Source: Zygnema cylindricum (lineage: Eukaryota; Streptophyta; Zygnematophyceae; Zygnematales; Zygnemataceae). From it: a stretch of 64,000 nt of DNA. Every line of letters starts with the position of its first letter. Position 1 is the first letter of the stretch. The stretch covers positions 1-64,000 of the forward strand of contig JBBHKE010001170.1 in NCBI GenBank assembly GCA_037447655.1, in the 5' to 3' direction. This document shows, piece by piece, positions 1 through 11,099 of this stretch. The notes beneath the pieces were generated by a model. It saw only the letters and a list, made by a program, of their open reading frames with translations. It had not been told where the DNA came from and made no database searches. Made by a program: the position numbers and the translations under genes.

Positions 1-495
1 GGGAGGGGAGGTTAGGGGGAGAGGTGGGGATGCGCAGAGCGGAAGAGATAGGGAGAGAGAGGAAGGGGAGGAGAGTAATACAAAAGGAGAAAGAGTGATA
101 GATAGGAGCAGAGAAAAATGGAGATATTGCAGGAAAGAAGTGAAGACAGGAAAAGAGATATGGAGAGTGGGAGAGAGGGAGGTAGAGGGGAAGAGGGGAA
201 ATGGGATTAAGAAATGAGGAGAGGAGAGAGAGGGAGAGGGGGAGAGGGTGAGAGGAGGAAAGAGGGAGGGAGAGCGGGAGAGAGGGAGAGAGTGAGAGAG
301 GTGGAGGGAGAGAAGGGGAATTGGGAGGAGGGGAAGAGCCAGAGAGGTAGGGTGTGGGGGAGAGGGGGATAGGAAGAGCGTTGGAGAGCGAGTGGGACAG
401 GGAGAGGGAGGGAGAGAGGGAAAGAGGGCGAGAGGAATGGAGCAAAAAGGAGAGGGAGAAGAAATGGTGATAGGGGGAGAGGGAGCAAAACTTAA
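1..495. repeat. Purine-rich (GA)n low-complexity tract
   Basis: Almost pure G/A on the + strand with irregular GAGAGG and GGGAGA units. The open frames here are biased-composition artefacts. It runs up to the outer edge of the large palindrome that follows. Confidence 0.9.
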
Positions 496-617
496 ACATT
501 TTTTTTTTTGTAATACGGAAGGTTTATCATCCTCACCTTTAATACGTTTTGTTTTAGATGAATTTTGGTCGATGCCTTCTTAAACATCTTTATTTTTTTG
601 GACTTGCTACTATGATG

Positions 618-985
618 TTGATGGTTTGTCAAGTAATTTTCGTTTACCATGGCGAACCATGTTTACAGTGGCATTTTTGACAACTACTTTACTGGGCCGA
701 TTACTGGAGGCAACGGGCACCCATATTGCTACGAGTTATACAACAATTGCCTATTTGGCCCAAGACTCCCAGCCGAGTGTGAATCAAGTGAACAACGGAT
801 TGAAAGCGACTGCGACGCTTTTTGCAATGCGACGCTTTTTGCAATGCGACCCAACCAGAAGGCCCTTGTGGGGGAGGCGGTATCTGCTCTAATGGCACGA
901 TCGGGATATCATGTGCATGCAATAAAGGATACAACAATTCGGCCAGCAAGTTCGTTTGCAAATGTACGCCCAACCGGCAAGAAAT
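618..985 (+). pseudogene. Unidentified ORF, left-arm copy, frameshifted
   Basis: This matches the ORF at 6,180-6,511 on the other strand. Shared stretches are the start (M-x-CQVIF-x-Y), IAYLAQ-x-SQP, FAMRPNQ-x-ALVGEAV, G-x-HVHA and SSFANV. A start ATG at 618 aligns with the ATG of the other copy. The reading frame then breaks twice. One base is missing near the GAACCATG at about 655. A 17-bp direct duplication (GCGACGCTTTTTGCAAT, about 817-850) throws the C-terminal half into another frame. I do not recognise the family. Conservation of amino acids across two diverged copies suggests it once coded for protein, perhaps as exon 1 of a larger gene. This copy is broken. Confidence 0.55.
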
Positions 986-1039
986 CAAATTTTATTAATT
1001 TTTCCCATTTTAATAATTTTAAAGAAATTCAAAATTGAC

Positions 1040-1990
1040 AAATTACATGCACATATATAAAATCTTTGAGTATACATTCAACAATCTGTAATGCATAAAT
1101 TTTATAATAGTTTTGGAAGTTTAAATCAAGAAGAAATAGTATATAAAACAGATCGTTACATGCTAATGTAAGCTTTTGCCAAGAACTTATTATGTGATAA
1201 AAAAACTGTATGTTGAGGAAATTGACAAAAAAAGATGTGAAATCTTGTTTAATTAACACTTGACAACCTCAAGAAAAAACCCAAATCGTTTTTAAATTAT
1301 ATTATATTTATTTCTTTCTCTTTTCAAATGTTTTTTAGACTTCTCTTCTTAAGTATGGAAATAATTTTAAATAATCTTTACTTGCATAATAGTATGCAAG
1401 CTTTTTATTTAGTTTTGAGTTGAACGCCGCTTAATTGTTTTTGCAGCTATAAACGTTTGTATTTTATTTTTTTATATAAATAAGATAATCAAACCTATGC
1501 ATTCTTAAAAGGGCAAAGAGTTTAAGAATTAAAGCAGTTATTTATGACATTTTTTTGCAATTTCAAGTATACGTTATTTGTAGCTTACTAGATATTACTT
1601 TTAATTCAAAGTAAGTCGAAACGTTTTAAGTCAACCATTATTTTCATAAAAAAAATAACAAAAGGTGTTTATAACAAATATAGGAAAAAAAAATTATTGG
1701 TTTTTCCTTCCATTTGTGTAGCTTATCCTCGCTACACTTCTTCTTACACCCCACTTTTGCCTCCAATCAACTTTTCTCTCATCCTTCGGCCTTCAACCTT
1801 TAAGTACCACCTTCTCCACATGGTCGTTTTTTTTCCTCTGTCCTACTCTCAACCTCAATCGTCTTATCTTATCTTAAAGTTATCTGTATTAAAATACAAT
1901 AAAATGCAGAATAAAAATTGAGCAATATCTCCATAGTGTATTTTGAAATGATCAATAAAGTCGAAGTTTTGAGAAAGCATTTTTGTTCGT
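1040..1990. other. AT-rich palindrome-arm sequence, no gene seen
   Basis: AT-rich sequence with homopolymer runs and no coding signal on either strand. It belongs to the left arm of the palindrome. The pyrimidine-rich stretch at 1,700-1,870 gives a meaningless open frame. Confidence 0.5.
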
Positions 1991-2061
1991 ACATTCAAAA
2001 GTAGTATGATTGATAAAGAAAATTCTTCTGTCTTTCTGTCACAATGGTTTTGTAGTGACAC

Positions 2062-2180
2062 GCCCCCCTCCTCGCCGCCCCCCTCCTCGTCGCCCCCCTC
2101 CTCGTCGCCCCCCTCCTCGTCGCCCCCCTCCTCGTCGCCCCCCTCCTCGTCGTCCCCCTCCTCGTCGCCCCCCTCCTCCC
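2062..2180 (+). repeat. 15-bp minisatellite (CTCCTCGTCGCCCCC)n
   Basis: About eight head-to-tail copies of a 15-bp unit with little variation, CCCCCCTCCTCGTCG in one phase. All frames stay open, which explains the Pro/Ser- and Gly/Glu-rich pseudo-ORFs. The mirrored position in the right arm (4,800-4,940) is GC- and purine-rich but lacks the regular array, so the array probably expanded after the inverted duplication. Confidence 0.9.
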
Positions 2181-2299
2181 TCACCTCGTTCAAAAGCCCC
2201 GCCTCCTCCCTCACCTCCTCCAAAATAACCAGTACCTCGTGCCCGTTCCTTGTCGAGGAAGTAAAAGCTCAAACGTGAAAGAAATGGAAAACATTGTCG

Positions 2300-4780
2300 T
2301 TGGAACCAACATCAGTCCGAAAAAACAACAAACAGAGACGATGATTAAGCATACTTATAGTATAAGCCTTTAAATAGACAAGTGATTTGGTGGATTCGTT
2401 GTCCTGTTGTTTATATGACTTTTAAGTCAAAATGTCAGTCGTGTTTAGATTGCTACTATTAATTCAGGGTAGTCAAGTATCCGTGTTCCACAAGTTTTTT
2501 TTTTTTTCTGTTTTGTTTGTTTTTTTTTTGTTGTTTATTTACCGTGTGTGTACGAAAATTGGAACATTATATTTCCAATATATGTATTAGTGATAAAGAC
2601 CTTCAAATATTTATTTTACAGTTTTTATAAGTTTTCTTCTATCAAGTTTGGGTGAAAAATAATTGTTGAATGGCGTGGGCTTGACCCATTTTGATTTCAT
2701 TTAATATAATCTTTACATTTAGGTATTTTGTGTTTGTATTTATGCCTCTAATTAATGATCATGATTAAACAATAAAATCCCATTTATAATGGGGGAAAGT
2801 TTCTTTTTGGCTTTTTATTATGTAAAAAGCTTTTATAACGATGTGTTAGTCGGTCGAAAAGAAGAACACATCACTCGATATTAGCTTGTTATCCACCCCG
2901 AGACAAAAACTAGATGACGATGCTGATTAAAAAGGGACCTACATGCATAAAAACATCTTGAACTTTTCGATAATATGTTTATACTTTTAAATATAAACAT
3001 TTGAGTACACAAATAATTAGCAAGATTTGCACTTATGGATTTTATGCCAAAAATTTAGTCATATTTTCATTGTTAACATTGTTTCACTTTAGTAAGTATT
3101 CCTAGTCGACAATTTTCTCTATTGTTTGTGGAGCGTTTTTTTAATTTTTTTGTATTGTTTTATTAAAGTGTGTCCGAAAATTGTAACTCATCGATTTAAG
3201 TGGAGTACGTCTTCTAAATAAGTGGGAAAATTTTACAGCTTGTACTTTTATTAGGTAAGCACATTTGACACTATAGTGACGAACTCCAAAATCGGTCCGA
3301 AAACTCCCTGAAGTGGAGCGAATATTTTAGTGAAAGAGCTCTAAATGCTCCACAAGCAGTAGGAGATCACTAATTTAAAACCTTTACAAAAAGCACTTAT
3401 TTTTAACACAAAGAAAGGTAAAAAAACAACTAATTGTAAAAAAATTCGACACGAGAAGATAAATCACTTACTACAATTGCATAGAAAATAGTCAAAACAT
3501 AAAGTCAATCTAATTAAATACATTACAAAATGTACCAAAATCTTGACGTCTTATAAAACTTACAAAACCGTTAACATTTCATCATATTCTTTATCAAAAT
3601 CCATATTCTTACCCCAAGTAGAGAAGTGGGGAGAGGAGATAAAGGTGGGTCGTAGGTAAAGAATGGTTGGGGAAAAGGAGGGAATAGAGGGAAGAGAATA
3701 GGAGTTGAGAGGGGAAAAGACGAGATAATATGGGATATAATAAGAGACAGAGAGAATTGGAGGGGGGTAGAGGTACGGTGTTGTATGCCTTATGTCATCT
3801 TTGTCGAGCTCAAAGAACTACCTGCTCATCCATCCCTGAAAAGGGCAAGGCCTCAAAGTGTGAGGTTTTTTTAGTCCCACCGAAGTTGTTATGACCAAAC
3901 CCTTGGTTCATTCCCCTACACCTAAGGCTTGGGGACCTAGGTCATCCTTGAAAATAATGGTGATGGTCCTGAAGTATAAGCACCTCCCCCCCAATTGTAA
4001 ATATTTTCACCGTAATCAATTTTCTGGTCTACCAGCTCATTTTTTATATTGGCCATTCTTTACGGTTTCCTCAAATTGCATGAGTCATTACCAGCTGTTC
4101 TTCAATTTTGTTATTAGAATAACTACTAATGTCCACTTTATCAGTTTCACTTCAAAAAGTTGTTGCACCTTATATTGTTTATTTGCAAAATGTTCTTTAA
4201 GTCTCGGGGTAGCCCTTTGTCACATATCTTATAATCTACCAAATGTGCTCAAATAGTTAATAGCTAAAGAGTAAATCCCATCTTATTTTGGGATCTTAGT
4301 GTTTGATCATCATTACCTTTTAAAGGCATAAAAAAGGTCATAATAAAATGCAATGATTTGATCCAATAATTGCAAATATTGTGAAGTATACGGCATTTCA
4401 TAGATATCTTTTAAATGGGAGTTAATAGACCTAAACTTATAAAAATTGTAAAATAAATGTTTTGTATATTATCTATTATTAAGACAATTAAAATCGTATG
4501 GCACCTGTCGCGCGCACAATAAACAAGCAACTTAAAAAATAAGTAAAATGTTTTATAAATAAAAATAAAAAAATGCGTAACACAAACACTTGACTGAGCT
4601 GAAATAGTATTAGCATAAAAAACACGAGCGACTTTTTGAGTTTAAAGCCATGACTACAACTGGCAATTTAATCCTCCATATTATCTGTCTAATTGATGCG
4701 TATAATTGTGAAAATTCTTGAATTTTCACCATCTCATGTGTTACGTTTTTCAATCCATATGGGTTCCAACAACAATATAT
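2300..4780. other. Inner palindrome arms and spacer, no gene seen
   Basis: AT-rich sequence around the palindrome axis. It includes a short purine-rich block (3,620-3,780) and a moderately GC block (3,780-4,000). The open frame at 3,891-4,256 has no recognisable domain and lies partly in duplicated sequence. I see no convincing gene. Confidence 0.45.
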
Positions 4781-6064
4781 AATTCATCCTCATGTTCTGT
4801 TCCTCAACATGGGGCGGCGACACGGGGGTGAAGATTTTGAAGCAGGTGATAGAGGGGGGCGAGGAGGTAGGATTTTTTAGGGTGGTGAGGGAGGTGTGGA
4901 ATTTAAACGAGGTGAGAGAAGAGGAGGGGAACGAGGGGGTGGTTGTTTCTTCACCACTACAAAACCATTGAGAAAAGAATATTCATTGTCAGCCATACTG
5001 CTTTTTGCCTTGAAAAAACAATGCTTTGGAAAAAGACGACTTCATTGATGCCCCAATATGTATTATGGAGGCATGAATTCAATTTTTATTTCACACTTAA
5101 GCCTTCTAGTACCTTTAGTTACAAGGCAGAAAAATACATTTGAGGTTGAGAAAAATGTAGCGAAAAAAAAAAATGGGTGGAGAAGGTCGGGTAAAATGCT
5201 TAAGTGAAGGGTAATGAGGAGCTATCGATGGTAAAACAATGTGAGAAAGCTGATTGGAGGCAAATTCGTGGGTGTAGAGAAAAGGGAGTAAAGGATGAAC
5301 TGAATTAACAAAAGGTAAAAAAACATAGAGATATCTTTCATGTATATGTTTGCATGGACTACCTCTAATTTTAATGCCATTTTTAAAAGACTCTTTCAAT
5401 CTATATATTTTGCCTTATATTGAATTCTAAAGTATTTTTAGTGAGCTACGTACAACATACGTTGAGTTGCAGAAAATTGTAAACAATCATAGCCTTAATT
5501 GTGTATTTGTTTTGTTATTAAAAATCTATGCATATTTTTATGTTATCGTGCGATTGACAACATGCATTCACTATTTTTTTTTTTTTAAGCTTTTGGGCAA
5601 AAATATAACGAGGGTTACATTATATATGCCGGCAACAATTTTCGTATTATTTTGAACTGGATAATTTTCGACCAACAAGATCAAAATACATACATTGATG
5701 GATTTCATGTACAAATTGACCATCATATTTGAATCAAGATGAAGACTGAAAGGTTTTTAAAGCTTGAAGTTGATTTGTTCAAAAAACCAGCGGAACGGAA
5801 ATTGCTTAAATAAAGAATACACAACCGAAATTTCAAATTTCGGCATTTTTTCCAAATTTCAAATATAATTTTTATCTTCCCTATGTTGGTTAGTTGTGGT
5901 GATTGTTTTATACGAATGAAAATATTCGCTAAAATTTCAAATTGTAACTGATAGAAATGAAGATACCTCATCGATTAGATGAAACTAGTAGCTTATGACT
6001 TTTTTTTTGTTGTTTAATAAAACTATAAAACCCGATATTACCCTTGTATACAAAGAGTTTGCTA

Positions 6065-6511
6065 TCAATTCCTAACTGATAAACAGCATGAGCGAGAATG
6101 AAGAAAAGAAATCAGCCAACCATTTTTATTCTTGTGGATAATACACGGGTTATCCACCCGCTTTGCATAAAAAAAAAAACATACATTTGCAAATGAACTT
6201 TCTCCCCCGGTTGCTGTAGCTTTTTTTGCATGCACATGATGTCCCGTTTTTGCCTCGGGAGCAAATACCGCCTCCCCCACAAGGGCCTCCTGGTTGGGTC
6301 GCATTGCAAAATGCTTTACATTCGCTTTTACTTCGTTGTTTGTTGGATGCGCACCCGGTTGGGAGGCTTGGGCCAAATAGGCAATTGGTGGATAAATCGT
6401 AACAATCTGGACGCCCGTTAACTGTGGTAACTGGCCCGGTGAAGTAGTTGCTTGAAACATTACTGTGATTATGGTTTCACCATCGTAAAAGAAAATTACT
6501 TGACAAGCCAT
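6065..6511 (-). CDS. Unidentified 148-aa ORF, right-arm copy
   Basis: This is the intact copy of the ORF pair in the palindrome. It starts with ATG at 6,511 and reads MACQVIFFYDGET, then has IAYLAQASQP, FAMRPNQEALVGEAV and HVHAKK stretches up to SSFANV at about 6,180. After that it runs into AT-rich sequence, so the true end may be a splice site rather than the stop at 6,065. There is no obvious signal peptide or membrane segment, and I do not recognise the family. Both ORF copies point toward the palindrome axis. The match to the left copy is at the amino-acid level over about 115 residues, which is the main reason to think it is or was coding. It could be part of a transposon protein. Confidence 0.45.
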   Translation of the reverse strand: MACQVIFFYDGETIITVMFQATTSPGQLPQLTGVQIVTIYPPIAYLAQASQPGAHPTNNEVKANVKHFAMRPNQEALVGEAVFAPEAKTGHHVHAKKATATGGESSFANVCFFFYAKRVDNPCIIHKNKNGWLISFLHSRSCCLSVRN

Positions 6512-6639
6512 AAAAATCCATGATAGTGCGTATACAAAATAAAAATGTTTAAGAAAGGCATCAAGCTTGATTCATGTACAACAAGACGCATAAAACATGC
6601 ACTCACAACCTTTTATGACATTTTTTTTTAATATAACCT

Positions 6640-7670
6640 ATGTTGGTTAAGATCGCTTTACTACCCATGAAATATTCGTCGACACTAAGATTGATTAACG
6701 GAAATTCTATTAGAAATATAAATAATATTTTCATTACCAACAATCTTCACTTTTTATTGGCATTTTTGAAATAGTGGTGTTATCTTAAAATATCTAGTCT
6801 TGATTTGTTGCTTGGACAACTTGAAAAATCTGAAAAGTACTTGAAATGGATGTAAAAAATGATGAAATTCCATTTAAAATAAAATAGAAGTGAAAACAAA
6901 CATGTAGGGTGTTTTTTTATTCATTACATCAAATAAATCATCTATTAGATAATCGTACTCGTTCAAATATACATTGTGGTGTAAATTTTTTGGGAACAAT
7001 CCATCAACATTTGTGCGAACCTTGACAGGTAATAACTATCCAAGTCGACAAAAAAAATAAAATTGTAAAACCTCGCTAAGAAAATAGAGAAAGAAAAAAA
7101 AAAAACACCGTACCAAGTGGCATATGTCACAATGTTTCCTTACCCACCCTTTTTTTGCTAAATAAAAATGAAAAATAATCCACAACTTATTAAAGAAAAA
7201 TAACCCAAATAGAAAATAGGAGGATTATGCAACTCTCACTACCATCACCCGCTTAGGCCCTCTCCTTCGAAAATCCATTTTTGCATAACAAAGCATTTTT
7301 AAATTTACATAAAAAAAAAGAAACAAGAAAAAAAATAGTTAAGTGTTACAAAGGAAAAAAATAATTAAAAAAAAAGAAAACCACATGTTTCGCCGAAAAA
7401 AGGTCTACATTATTTTCATCTACAACTAAGATATCATTTTAAAAGATCTAACATCTGTTAATTCTTACTGTTAGCCTTTCTACATCTATATGTTTACTAT
7501 TACTTGTTTTCAGTTGTTTATAGTTTATTATTACAAATACTTGTTTTACCGTCAATGATAAATTTTCGTTTTAGCTTTTTAATGTTTTTTATTATTATTG
7601 TTTTTTACTTTCATAATTTATTCTTAGTAGCATTATTTTGAACCAATCAAATTAAAATTTAGTAGTATAT
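6640..7670. other. AT-rich intergenic sequence, nothing assigned
   Basis: AT-rich DNA with many A and T runs. I see no gene, repeat unit or element end here. Confidence 0.5.
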
Positions 7671-7680
7671 TTGAAAATTT

Positions 7681-8020
7681 TATCTCTCCCCCGTTTCGTA
7701 TCCCACTCCCCATCCTTCTTTCCCACTCCCGCCGTCTCCCCCTCTTCCTCCCTCTCCTCCTGCCCCCCTCCTCTCCATCCCTTTCCTTTTCCACTTTCTC
7801 ACGCTTTCCCTCTTGATCTCTCTCCTCCTCTCCCTCTCCCTTTCCCTCTCCCTATCCATCGCCAACTCACTCTCCTTTCCCTCTCCACATCCCTCTCCTT
7901 TTTCCTCACCGTACCCTTTTTCCTTTTCCCCACCACCCCTTCCTCATCTCCCTCTCGTCCTCTCCAGTTCTCAAACTCTTGCCCTTATTTCCTCTCCATT
8001 TCCCTCCCTACAAACCTCTT
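7681..8020 (+). repeat. Polypyrimidine (CT-rich) tract
   Basis: Almost only C and T on the + strand, with CTCCCTCTCC-type units. The Ser/Pro/Leu-rich open frame is a composition artefact. The hairpin repeat at 8,027 follows directly. Confidence 0.9.
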
Positions 8021-8026
8021 CCTTTT

Positions 8027-8205
8027 GACATACTTCGATGTGGTGAAATTTTTTTTGCAACAAACCATTTCCACTAATAACATATTTTTGATACATAACA
8101 CAATCATAGTGTCGTGTCTTACATATTTAAAATGTATTTCAGTTGAACGATGGACGATGGAATTCTTCCACTCAACTGATTCTCACTTAGAAGCCTGTGA
8201 GGTCA
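8027..8205 (+). repeat. Dispersed hairpin repeat, copy 1 (CGATGGACGATGGAAT core)
   Basis: The core at 8,148-8,163 is flanked by CAGTTGA and TCAACTG, giving a possible 7-bp stem. It shares a preceding block (TTGACATACTTCGATG..., CAACAAACCATTTCCA, CACAATCATAGTGTCGTG) with copies at 10,337 and 25,389. It lies just downstream of a CT-rich tract, as does copy 2. Confidence 0.75.
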
Positions 8206-8895
8206 GGAATCCACACATAGAGTTATATAAAAATATAAAAAAAAAAACAAACTTTCGAGGGAAAAATAACGACATCACTTTGCAATATTCCCACACACAA
8301 TCACAAGTTTTAGCATGAAACCTCGCCTCCTTTGCAATTCCGGCTCTTTACATCCCTCTCTTTTTCCTCAATTTGATGCAATCCATGACCTATTTCATTC
8401 GTGAAACAAAAAATAAAAATTGAAAGATATAAAATAAATAAATAAATATATAAACAAAGAAAAACATAAAACCAACGCATCGACTTGTCAGCAACACTTC
8501 GAATTGTCAACAACACTTATCGATATTAGAAGAAAAAAAGGGATCGGGAAAACTATTCACAAATCATGCCGAATTTCAAATGAAAAAATACATGTTTCTC
8601 CAGTACCTCCCCCGAACTTACATGTGCTCAATGTTCCTTCACATCTCATTTGTTGCACTCTCATTTATTCTTTCCTTTCCTTCAACAAAAATATTATATT
8701 TTGAATTTACTTAAATATAATACAAAATGGCCAAAAAAATAAAAAGACAAAACGAATCTTACACGTCAACGTAAAATCTAAAAGAAAACTCGATTTCATT
8801 TGTTTTTTTATTAAAAATAAAACTTTTTCCCCATATTATTAGTTATTGTAATTATGAAAAAAACATATGTATATATATATATATATTTTGCGTTA

Positions 8896-10255
8896 CTTAT
8901 TTCCTCTCCCTTTCCTACCTCCCACCTCTACCTCTCACTTTTTCTCTCCCTCTCCTCCTCTCCCCCTCTCCGCCTCTACCCTTCTATCTCCCTCCCCCTC
9001 TACGTCTCCCTCTTCCTCTCCCCCCTCCCCCTCTTACCTCTCCCCCTCTCCCCCTCTTCTCTTCTCTTCACTTCGACTCACTTCCCTCTCCTCCTTCCGT
9101 CCCTCTCACTTTATCTTTATCCCCCCATTTCCCTGCCCCTTTCCTTCTCCCTCTCACTCTCACTGTTCCACTCATTTTTCCCTTTCCCTATCCCTTTTCC
9201 TATCCCTTTCCCTATCACTCTCCGCTTTCCAACTTTCCCCCTCCCTCCCCCTCCCCGACTCCTTTTTGCTACCTCAACACCCCCCCTCTCGTTTTTCCCC
9301 TCCAAAGGCCCCCCCCTCCCCTACCACCTACCCCTGCCCCTCCCTCTTTCCATCTCTATATCTTTCTCCGTCTTGCCCTCTCTCCCCCTCTCCCCCACCC
9401 TCACATCACCTCTCCCCCCCCATCCCCCTCTCCAGCTTTCACGCTATCCTTCTCTCCCCCTCTCTACCTCTTCCCCTGTCACCCTATCTCGCTCTCTCTC
9501 TTCCCCGCTCGTCAAACGCCCCAATCTCCCTTTCCTTATCTCCCTTTTTTCTCACCTCTCTCATACATCCCACCTACTCTTTTTTTCTCCTCTCCCCCCT
9601 ACCTCACTCTATCCCAACCCTCTACACCTTTTCCCCTCTCCCATTTTCCCTCTCCAATAAACTTCCCCTCCCCCCTCTCCCCCTCCCCTCACTCCCGCAC
9701 CCTCTTCCTCTCCCTTATTATACCCTTTCCGTCATTTCCTCCATATCCCTCTTTTTCTCCGTATCCCTCCCTTTCTAACACCCACTCTCACTATCCTTCT
9801 CCTCATATCCCCCTTTCCTGCTCTAAGACTCTCCCCCTATACCTCTCTCTCCCCTCCCTACATCCTTTCCTCCTCTCGCATTCTCGCTCAATTCCCCTCT
9901 CCTTTTATACCTCTCTCTCTTACCCTCTATCTATCTATCCGTCTCTATCTCCATTTCCTTTTTATATCTACTCTTCCCCTTTCTCCCTTTTCCTTTCTTT
10001 TTTTTGCCCACTCCCCCTATCCACCTCTCTTCCACTCTCCCTTTTTTCCTCCACTCCTTTTTCTCTCCCTCTCGCCCGTCCTCTACCTATTCCGCTCTTT
10101 CTCTCCTCTTCCACCCTCCCTCTCCCCCCCATTCCCTCCCCTCGTCTCCCCCCTCTCCCCCCCTCCCCTTTCCCCTCCCTCACCCTCTCGGTCTCTATCT
10201 CCCCCTCCGCTTATTCGCCACCCGCCCTTCCTCCGACCCCCCTCCCTTTTTCGAC
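8896..10255 (+). repeat. 1.36-kb polypyrimidine tract
   Basis: Over 1.3 kb that is almost free of purines on the + strand, with units such as CTCTCCCCCTCT. It gives two overlapping long open frames (268 and 303 codons) of Ser/Pro/Leu with no domain structure. A short (TA)n run (8,868-8,886) precedes it. Confidence 0.9.
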
Positions 10256-10336
10256 CATCAATGAACGTACATTTATATAATTATGTTGTTTATGATGGTT
10301 AAGTTAAAAACAGAACTACAAATAAAAAAGCTTTTC

Positions 10337-10735
10337 TTTTGACAAACTTCGATGAGATGAACTTTTTTGGGCAACAAGCCATTTCTATTTAGACCACTTG
10401 TGATGAGTAACACAACCATAGTATATGTGTCTTACAAGTCTCGAGGAGATGTCAATTGACCGATGGACGATGGAATGCTTCCACTCAACTGGTTTTCGGA
10501 AAGAATTCTATACCAATAAACATCCAAAATAACAATTTTAACAAAAAAAATAATTAATGTCAATGGAAAAAAATATAGTTAACAATTTTCAAAAGCGCAA
10601 TCGTAATTGTTTACATGCACTTCCCTTTTTCATTCCTTTTAACTCCCTCTTTTTAACTCTCGCTCGCGCCCCACATCCCCTACCCTTTCACGACAGTGCC
10701 ACAATTTGTCGCGTACTCTTTCTAAGCTATCGAAA
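10337..10735 (+). repeat. Dispersed hairpin repeat, copy 2, with conserved 3' block
   Basis: The core is at 10,461-10,476, with an upstream TCAATTGACC and downstream CTCAACTGGTT. The homology to copy 3 (25,389-25,740) is collinear over about 350 bp. It includes GACAAACTTCGATGAGATGAAC, the ACCATAGT block, AATAAACATCC, and a distal CCACAATTTGTCG near 10,700 preceded by a short pyrimidine stretch. This looks like a repeat family with a defined architecture, not chance similarity. Confidence 0.75.
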
Positions 10736-11099
10736 AAAATAAACACTTAAATTTCTATATTTAATTTTCAGTATAGAAAAAAAAAAAAAAAACAAAAAAC
10801 CTTATAAAAATAACTACTTAAAACAAAAAAAAAATCTTAAAAGTCAAGCAAAAAAAAATGCTGTTTATTTTTTATCATTGAAAATAAATGTTTTTTCAAA
10901 TATTTAGTTTATCATAATTAAAAACAATCAATTTTTATTGTTAACTTAAGATATTTATGTCTTATTGGTGGAAGTTATATACCTTCATTATTTCATTTTA
11001 TTGAAAGATATGTATTACTATTTTTTCAATTGATCATTTTTTATATATATTTTTTTTCTCCAAAAATATCTTATTAATAATTTGGTACGTTACAATTAT

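Larger units (their letters stand above)
500..6640. repeat. Large imperfect palindrome (inverted duplication), arms about 2.4 kb
   Basis: The left arm (about 500-2,950) matches the reverse complement of the right arm (about 4,150-6,640) at many collinear points. Examples are 540-985 with 6,180-6,590, the CAATGGTTTTGTAGTG block near 2,041 with 4,953-4,970, the GTTGGAACC block near 2,298 with about 4,765, 2,390-2,480 with 4,600-4,690, 2,740-2,800 with 4,260-4,345, and ACCCCGAGAC near 2,897 with 4,200-4,210. The paired coordinates sum to about 7,010-7,130, so the axis lies near 3,550. The arms have drifted with many substitutions and indels, so the event is old. It may be an inverted segmental duplication or a long-TIR foldback element. 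No terminal target-site duplication was found. Confidence 0.75.

Noticed and set aside
2006-2278. Pro/Ser- and Gly/Glu-rich ORFs on both strands
   Set aside because: They are readings of the 15-bp minisatellite in several frames, with no other coding signal.
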